A stretch of DNA of 64,000 bases from Megamerina dolium (lineage: Eukaryota; Arthropoda; Insecta; Diptera; Megamerinidae). Shown here in pieces: positions 58,690 through 64,000 of the stretch. The translations under genes and the position numbers were made by a program. Within the stretch, counting starts at the first letter, position 1; each line of letters starts with the position of its first letter. Under the pieces are notes generated by a model that did not search any database, was not told the origin of the DNA, and was given only the letters and a program-made list of their open reading frames with translations. The stretch lies in assembly GCA_963854835.1 (NCBI GenBank), contig OY978526.1, forward strand, positions 64,271,765 to 64,335,764. The letters are read 5' to 3'.

Positions 58690-60013
58690 AAAACGAAATA
58701 AGGACCACGAATTACAGATTTGCACCTGGATTGTCCGTTCCCTCTATAGGGGAGGTGTCTCTATCCAGCTGTAAGCTGTAAGGTTGAGCACACCGCACTT
58801 CAGAACTGGATTGCTCTAAAAGAGCATCCTGTGATATCTATTATAGTTGTCATGCGGAGAGACACAAATTAGGATGTGAATTTGTTGTCAGTAAGAGGCT
58901 ACGACATCTTGTCTCACGGTTGTCACCTGCGAACGAACGGCTGGCAACAATCCGCATAAAGATAATATTTTTCAACATCATTAGGACGATGCAACCAGAT
59001 AGCTTCTTTCAGCTTCTCGAAGAAGTTTACGACCGCTGCCCTCGCCACGATATAAAAATCGAGTTTGGCGACTTTAATGTCAGGTTGGGCAAGGAAGGTA
59101 CCTTAGGTCCAATTGTCGGAATATTCAACCTCCACCAGAACACATCCGATAACGGAATGAGGTTGACCGATATCACCGCAGGATGAAACATGGTAATTAG
59201 TAGTACCAGATTTCAACACGACGTAAGACATGTTTGCAGTGTAATGAACGTAAAATCAATCAGGGGTGACAACATCGACTCGGATCACTACCTTGTAGAA
59301 GCTAAGTTGCGAACATGTTTATATGTCGCAAAGGACAAACGAAGTCCCATACACAGAGAAAGCTCGACTATTGGATCTGCTTATGCAGAACACTCCCCAT
59401 CTTGATGATACATGAGCACAGTGGATATGTATATCAAACTCTATGAGTACTACTACCAAGGAGGTAATGTGTTTTACCAGCCTATGAGGAATGAGTGATA
59501 TGATCAAGAGTGTTGCGACGTTACCACAGAGGTAAACGCCACCTACAGAAAAACCTTGCGTGTAGGCGCTACGCGAGCTGTTAAGGAGCGGTACATAGGT
59601 AGAAAGAGTGTGGAGAGACGTCCAGGCGCAAGAAAGTAAGAGCGAGTAAGAAAGACGCGATTGTAGGGAGATAGAGATCAGGAGAGATAGAAATGAGACT
59701 CGAAAATTCTTAGAGAAGATCCAACGCCTGAGTGGTGGTTTAAATCCTGGAGCGTCTTCCTGTCGGGACATAAATGAAATCTGGTTACATTTCCATTTAT
59801 GTCCCATGAGCAGGCATATTCATGCAGGCATGCAGAATAGGTTCTCTGTCCCGTATATAAAAAAGAGACCCTACAATTTGCGCCAATTACCGTGGAATAA
59901 GTATTCTTAGCATCACATACACGGTTCTATCGAGTGTACTGAATAAAATATTGAAGCCTATGCTTAACCACCTGATTGGACCTTAACAGTATGTCCGACT
60001 CCGATCAGATCCT
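58690..60013 (+). mobile_element. RTE-clade LINE, 3'-truncated and decayed
   Basis: Plus-strand relative of 48815-52000. The endonuclease start is ICTWIVRSLYRGGVSIQL at about 58710. Later pieces are ANERLATIRIK (58920 on), FFQLLEEVYDRCPRHDIKI, FGDFNVRLGKEG, NTSDNGMRLTDI, MVISSTRFQH (59190) and SDHYLVEAKL; a KFLEKIQRLSGGLNPGAS linker lies at about 59700, and an RT start reads ILKPMLNHLIGP. It stops at about 60013, where a LOA-type LINE begins. At about 58890 it has an uninterrupted version of the SINE target seen at 51320. Confidence 0.85.
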
Positions 60014-62930
60014 AAAGGAGGTTGGAAAAAAAAGTGGTCAGGAGCGAGATGCCTGCAGACGAATTCAGCGTTCTTGCTGCCGAAAGCGAAGGCATCAACG
60101 CCATCAACTTAACATCGCTAAAACTGACCGACGAAATAGAAGACTCCGATGACGTACTCCTGTCAGAAATCGATGATATACTGGTATGCTAGTAACGAGA
60201 AGATGCTCAGCATTAGAGTTGCTCAAATAAATCTCCACAATGAGAGGGCCGCCTCGGCAGTCATCGCTAGAGCAACGCTCAGGTCCAACCTGAGCACAGT
60301 GCTGGCCCAGGAACCCTGGGTATTCAGAGGCCAAATCAGAGGCTTGGCTGCATCTAATATGCAGTTAATATGGGACATCAGTTGTGTAAACCCAAGAACT
60401 TGCATAGTACTAATGGAAAAAATGAAATATTTGTCTCTTCCACAGTTCCTCTCTAGAGATCTTGTAGCAGTGTAGATCCCGGTCAACATCAACGGGCGTA
60501 TACGTGACGTGATATTTGCATCAGGATACCTACCGGGGGTGGGTGCCGTAGCTCAGTGGTTAGTGTGTTTGCCTTCTGATCTGTAGGTCGTGGTTCAATA
60601 CCCGGCTGATGCATAACAAATTTAATATCGAAAAGATTTTTCTTTCGAACGGTACCCACCTGTCGGCAAGCAATTGGCAATTTTTCCGACAGTAACAACT
60701 TGCCATGAAAAAGCTTCTAAAAAGAACTCTGTGACAAAGCTCAGAAAACGTGATGTCACAAGTGTTCTGCCGTTCGGAACCGGGTAAAATAAGTAGGTCC
60801 ATTCTAATACTGTCCAAATTTAAGACGCACAACAGTAATGGAAGAGAAGCTCGGCCAATGAACCCTTTGGGGCTTTAAGTGCCACATATTAATTAATTTT
60901 AATTAATTATTTAATTAATTAATTAATTAATTACCTACCGGGGGATGATACTCGGGTCCCACCCGAGCTTGTCTACAAACTAGTACAGTATAGCGAAAGG
61001 AAGAAGCAAGCTCTAATACTTGGATATGACGCCGATGCGAATAACGAGGCATGGGGGAGGACCGACACCAACAAGCGTGGTGAGTACCTTCTTGAATTTA
61101 TAGTTTTGTTAAGGATTGGGGAGTATCCGACGAACCATCAATGTCCGATCACATAACACAAAGAATTTTAAGAAATCCGAAAAAACAAACTAGAAAAAAT
61201 ACATAAACAGTCTGATTATCAACCTAAGACAACTAACATTAGGCGACTGTATCAGAAATGAAATACAACTAGAAACTACGGTAGAAAGCTTCAATAAATT
61301 AGATATTGATTCATTTGAGGATAGTTATCCAATAAGCAAAGTGAACTCCACCAAGGACGTACCTTGGTGGAACAATGATCTAATGAAAATAAGAACGGAG
61401 GTTCGTAGGTTATCAAATAGATCAAAAATTACCGGGTTTTGGACTGAATACAGAAGGCAACAAAGCAAAGAGATTAGGAAAGAAAAACGCATAAGTTTCA
61501 GAAACTGCTACGGAAGCATTGAGCACACCACTGAGGTGTCAAGACTCTATAAAGTGTTAGCCGAAGGCAGTAGTAAATCATCCACCAACCTTAAAAAAGG
61601 AGATGGTTCCTTCACGGAAAACGAAGAAGAAAGGGTACAATTACTTCTTCCCAGGATCTTCCACATTTGTGGTAGAATATACTGAAAACCTGAGAAGAAT
61701 AAGTAGGAATGAATGGATCTAGGCAAATGAAATTTTTACGGAACCTAGGATCAGTTGGGCAATTAATGCCTTTAAATCATTGAAATCACCGGGTGTATAC
61801 AGAATTCTTCCTGCCTTCCTTCAGAAGGGTATACAGCAGCTCTTAGGTCCATTGACGAGTATAACTAGAAGCAGAATAGCGCTAGGTTACATACCTAGGA
61901 TATGGAGAAGGGCAAATCTGGTATTTTTGCCTTAGGTAGTTAAGAAGGACCCGCTTTATCCTAAATATTTCAGGCCAATCTGCCTGATATCATTTTTTCT
62001 AAAAACTTAAGAGAAAGTTGTAGATAACTACATCCGGGTCACAGTTTTAGTATGTAATCCACTGCACTCTTGTCAGGATGCCTATAGAGCAGGGCATTCC
62101 ACTGAAACTGCTCTTTATCAACTGACGAACGTAGTGTAGATATAGAAGGTGCATTGGGCAATACTTCACATGACGCTATCAGAGGAGCTCTTACAAGAAG
62201 AGAGGTTGATGATACTATAGCTTCTTGCATGAGTAATATGCTTCACACCAGAAAGGTTAAAATACCAACTAGTACAGGAAGTATAATTGCGAACACCACA
62301 CAGGGTTGCCCACAAGTAGGTGTACTATCACCACTTATGTGGAGTATAGTAGTAGACGAGGTATTCGAAAAATTCGAAAACACTGGTTTGTCATTTCAGG
62401 GCTATGCCGACGACCTAGTTATCACATGTAGAGGTAAATTTTAGGACACTCTCTATGATAGAATTCAGCTAGGACTCAAACTAACGAAGGGTTGGTGCGC
62501 CACGGTTTGGCTGAATATCAATCCAGCAATAACAACAATAGTACCATTCACACGAAAGTATAAACTTATACATCTTAAACCTATCCGATTAGATGGTATA
62601 GAGATAGAACTTCAGAAAGTAGCAAAATTCTTAGGTATCCATTTAGACCAAAAATTATTGTAGAAAACCCACATTGAGGAGATGAAATAGAAAGCTATCA
62701 AAACTTTCATGACGTGCAAAACTATTACGAGTAAAAGTTGGGGGTGTGCACCAAAAATTCTGCGATGGATATGTACAGCAATTGTCAGGCCAATGATAAC
62801 CGTAGGCATTAGTCTGGGAAAACTGCACGAAACAGAAGACAATAATTAACACTCTCAGCAAGATACAAAGACTTGCATGCGTATGTATCACGAGATGTGT
62901 CATAAAGCAGGATTAAGTGCACCGTATGGC
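60014..62930 (+). mobile_element. LOA/R1-type LINE copy D, decayed
   Basis: Contains the end of ORF1 (MPADEFSVLAAESEGI..SEIDDILVC, about 60048-60190) and ORF2. Endonuclease: ISIRVAQINLHNERAASAVI-like and VLAQEPWVF (60201-60330), YDADANNEAWG at about 61025. Linker: DVPWWNNDLMKIRTEVRRL (61341-61685). RT: LGPLTSITRSRIALGYIPRIW, CQDAYRAGHSTETALYQL, then 62154-62444 with TQGCPQVGVLSPLMWSIVVDEVF and the catalytic GYADDLVITC, and VAKFLGIHLDQKLL. Many stops. A SINE sits in the endonuclease. It differs in sequence from the 10585 element and from copies A and B. Confidence 0.8.
60540..60931 (+). mobile_element. tRNA-derived SINE, full length, in LINE endonuclease
   Basis: A box TAGCTCAGTGGTTAG, B box GGTTCAATACCC, complete body, and 3' end 'ttaagtgccacatattaatt' followed by an expanded (TTAA)n tail. 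It is flanked by a 13-bp duplication, TACCTACCGGGGG (60527-60539 and 60932-60944). Confidence 0.95.
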
Positions 62931-64000
62931 AGATCTACAATTAGATTAGAAATTAAGCCTCACGCCTCTCATCCAGAATCTCCCTCTCACCTACACGTGG
63001 TGGCACTGTTAACCCTGATTGGAGATTGGGTACCCAACACCAATGGAAAAGAAGGGAACAGGCGAAAAGGGTTATCCCCGAAACCGGGATAGCACGTGTC
63101 CATCGGCTTGATGTTTGCAGTTAGGGGTTAACATACTGTATTTTAGCGTTGCACCTCACTGATACCTGCCCGCCTCAGTGAGTAACCGTGGGCTTATCGT
63201 GTTATTGGGGGCTATGACACGACGGACCTTCCTTTCCCCCACACTCGTGGGATTAAATATGGACATACCAAATTTAAACACAATAAACAAATTAGAAGGT
63301 TTGCAGACTGCTTCTCAACTGGCGGATCAAGTGGAACGTAATGTTCTCAATACTGAACGTCAGGTTCTAACTCCTAAGCGGAGAGGACAGACGGAGGGCA
63401 AAGGTGACAGTGACAAAAACTCTGAACCTACTCCACGGACAGTTACTGGAACCGAGAAACGGAGGGAAGTATGGGAACTGTGGCTGCTGAGGGTGCTTTA
63501 ACATCCAAGGCCGCAACTACACATCCCTCTACAAGTACTGAACAGAGTAGGCAGCTTCCCACCTTTGGCGCTGCAAGAAAGTCAACCGGTCTGAGTGGGG
63601 CGGGTACCAAATGGTATCTTCGCTATCTCAATGAGGGCTTAACGCCCGAGGAAGCCACGCAGAAAGTGCTCAATCACCCTAAGAGCACCTATCACTAAGA
63701 GCAGCATTGCCATCAGTTGGACTGATGGCACTGCTGCCAAAAGAAACAGGGCTTATGACACTGCACCGGGGGTGACAAGAAATTTGCCAAAACCTGCTCC
63801 GAGACCAGAGGCGACCACCAGAAAAGCGGGTGTCAGCTACACCAATGTCACCAAAGGCGTCAGACTAGCTATAATCCCGAAATCTTATCCGGAGATCATC
63901 CTTTCGTGCGAGGAGCAGGGGCAACTGATATATGAGATGTTCAAGGGCTCTGAAACCGAACTTGAATTTGACGGCATCCACTTTCAACCAGGCCTCATCC
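62931..64000 (+). mobile_element. LOA-type LINE 5' end and ORF1, runs off window
   Basis: A GC-richer 5' UTR (about 62960-63250) is followed by an ORF1 in three frames. 63259-63480: MDIPNLNTINKLEGLQTASQ and a basic Lys/Arg region. 63471-63698: a Ser/Thr-rich stretch, then GAGTKWYLRYLNEGLTPEEA. 63700 to the edge: VSYTNVTKGVRLAIIPKSYP, IILSCEEQGQLIYEMF, as in DUF4780-like LOA ORF1 domains. Frame changes near 63475 and 63699 suggest a dead copy or sequence errors. ORF2 would lie beyond the window. Confidence 0.65.

Overview
The window is eukaryotic nuclear DNA, most likely from a higher fly (Diptera; a tephritid-like fruit fly is plausible, but nothing here fixes the species). The signs are AT-rich intergenic or intronic sequence, insect-type retroelements (LOA/R1-type, RTE, Jockey, Ty3/Gypsy, BEL/Pao), a mariner, and SINEs with pol III boxes. 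There are no operons or bacterial genes. Almost all recognisable coding sequence belongs to transposable elements, and most copies are broken.

Left part (1-9.3 kb): AT-rich non-coding DNA with decayed repeats, a truncated LOA 3' end (2015-2433), and the only good candidate host-gene piece. That piece is a minus-strand first coding exon (8210-8786) that ends in a hydrophobic segment and a perfect GTAAGT splice donor. 9.3-16.2 kb: a SINE remnant, an RTE 3' end, a tandem array of about 150-bp units, a nearly full-length but internally deleted LOA-type LINE (10585-15511) carrying a SINE with target duplication, and a MITE with long terminal inverted repeats (15623-16148). 16-24.5 kb: SINE and RTE fragments, a small hAT-like MITE, then three neighbouring terminal-inverted-repeat elements (21971-22681, 22707-23281 and the mariner 23420-24517). 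24.5-32.9 kb: AT-rich DNA with simple repeats, including a 220-bp (TA)n tract.

Right part: a layered transposon island. A decayed LOA/R1-type LINE (32871-42144) is split by a young Ty3/Gypsy-like element (33862-39980, minus strand, LTRs differing at one of 289 positions, TATA duplication). A second copy of the same LINE lies at 45.6-47.1 kb. Next come minus-strand LINE fragments with an 85-bp direct repeat, a nearly complete RTE element (48815-52000, minus) with a SINE inside its endonuclease, and a decayed BEL/Pao element (about 52.3-57.2 kb, minus) interrupted by a 5'-truncated Jockey (52933-55094, 12-bp target duplication, poly(A)). After these lie another RTE copy (58.69-60.01 kb), another LOA-type LINE (60.01-62.9 kb) with a SINE and a 13-bp duplication, and the 5' end plus ORF1 of a further LOA-type LINE running off the right edge.

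The most useful observations are these. The SINE family shares its 3' terminus with the RTE elements, which suggests a LINE-SINE partnership. The Gypsy-like Gag appears to begin with a SAP domain. The LTR element is young by its LTRs yet carries three coding breaks. Two apparently undescribed MITE-like families are defined by their ends. There is also one candidate host exon. No new multi-gene system is visible.
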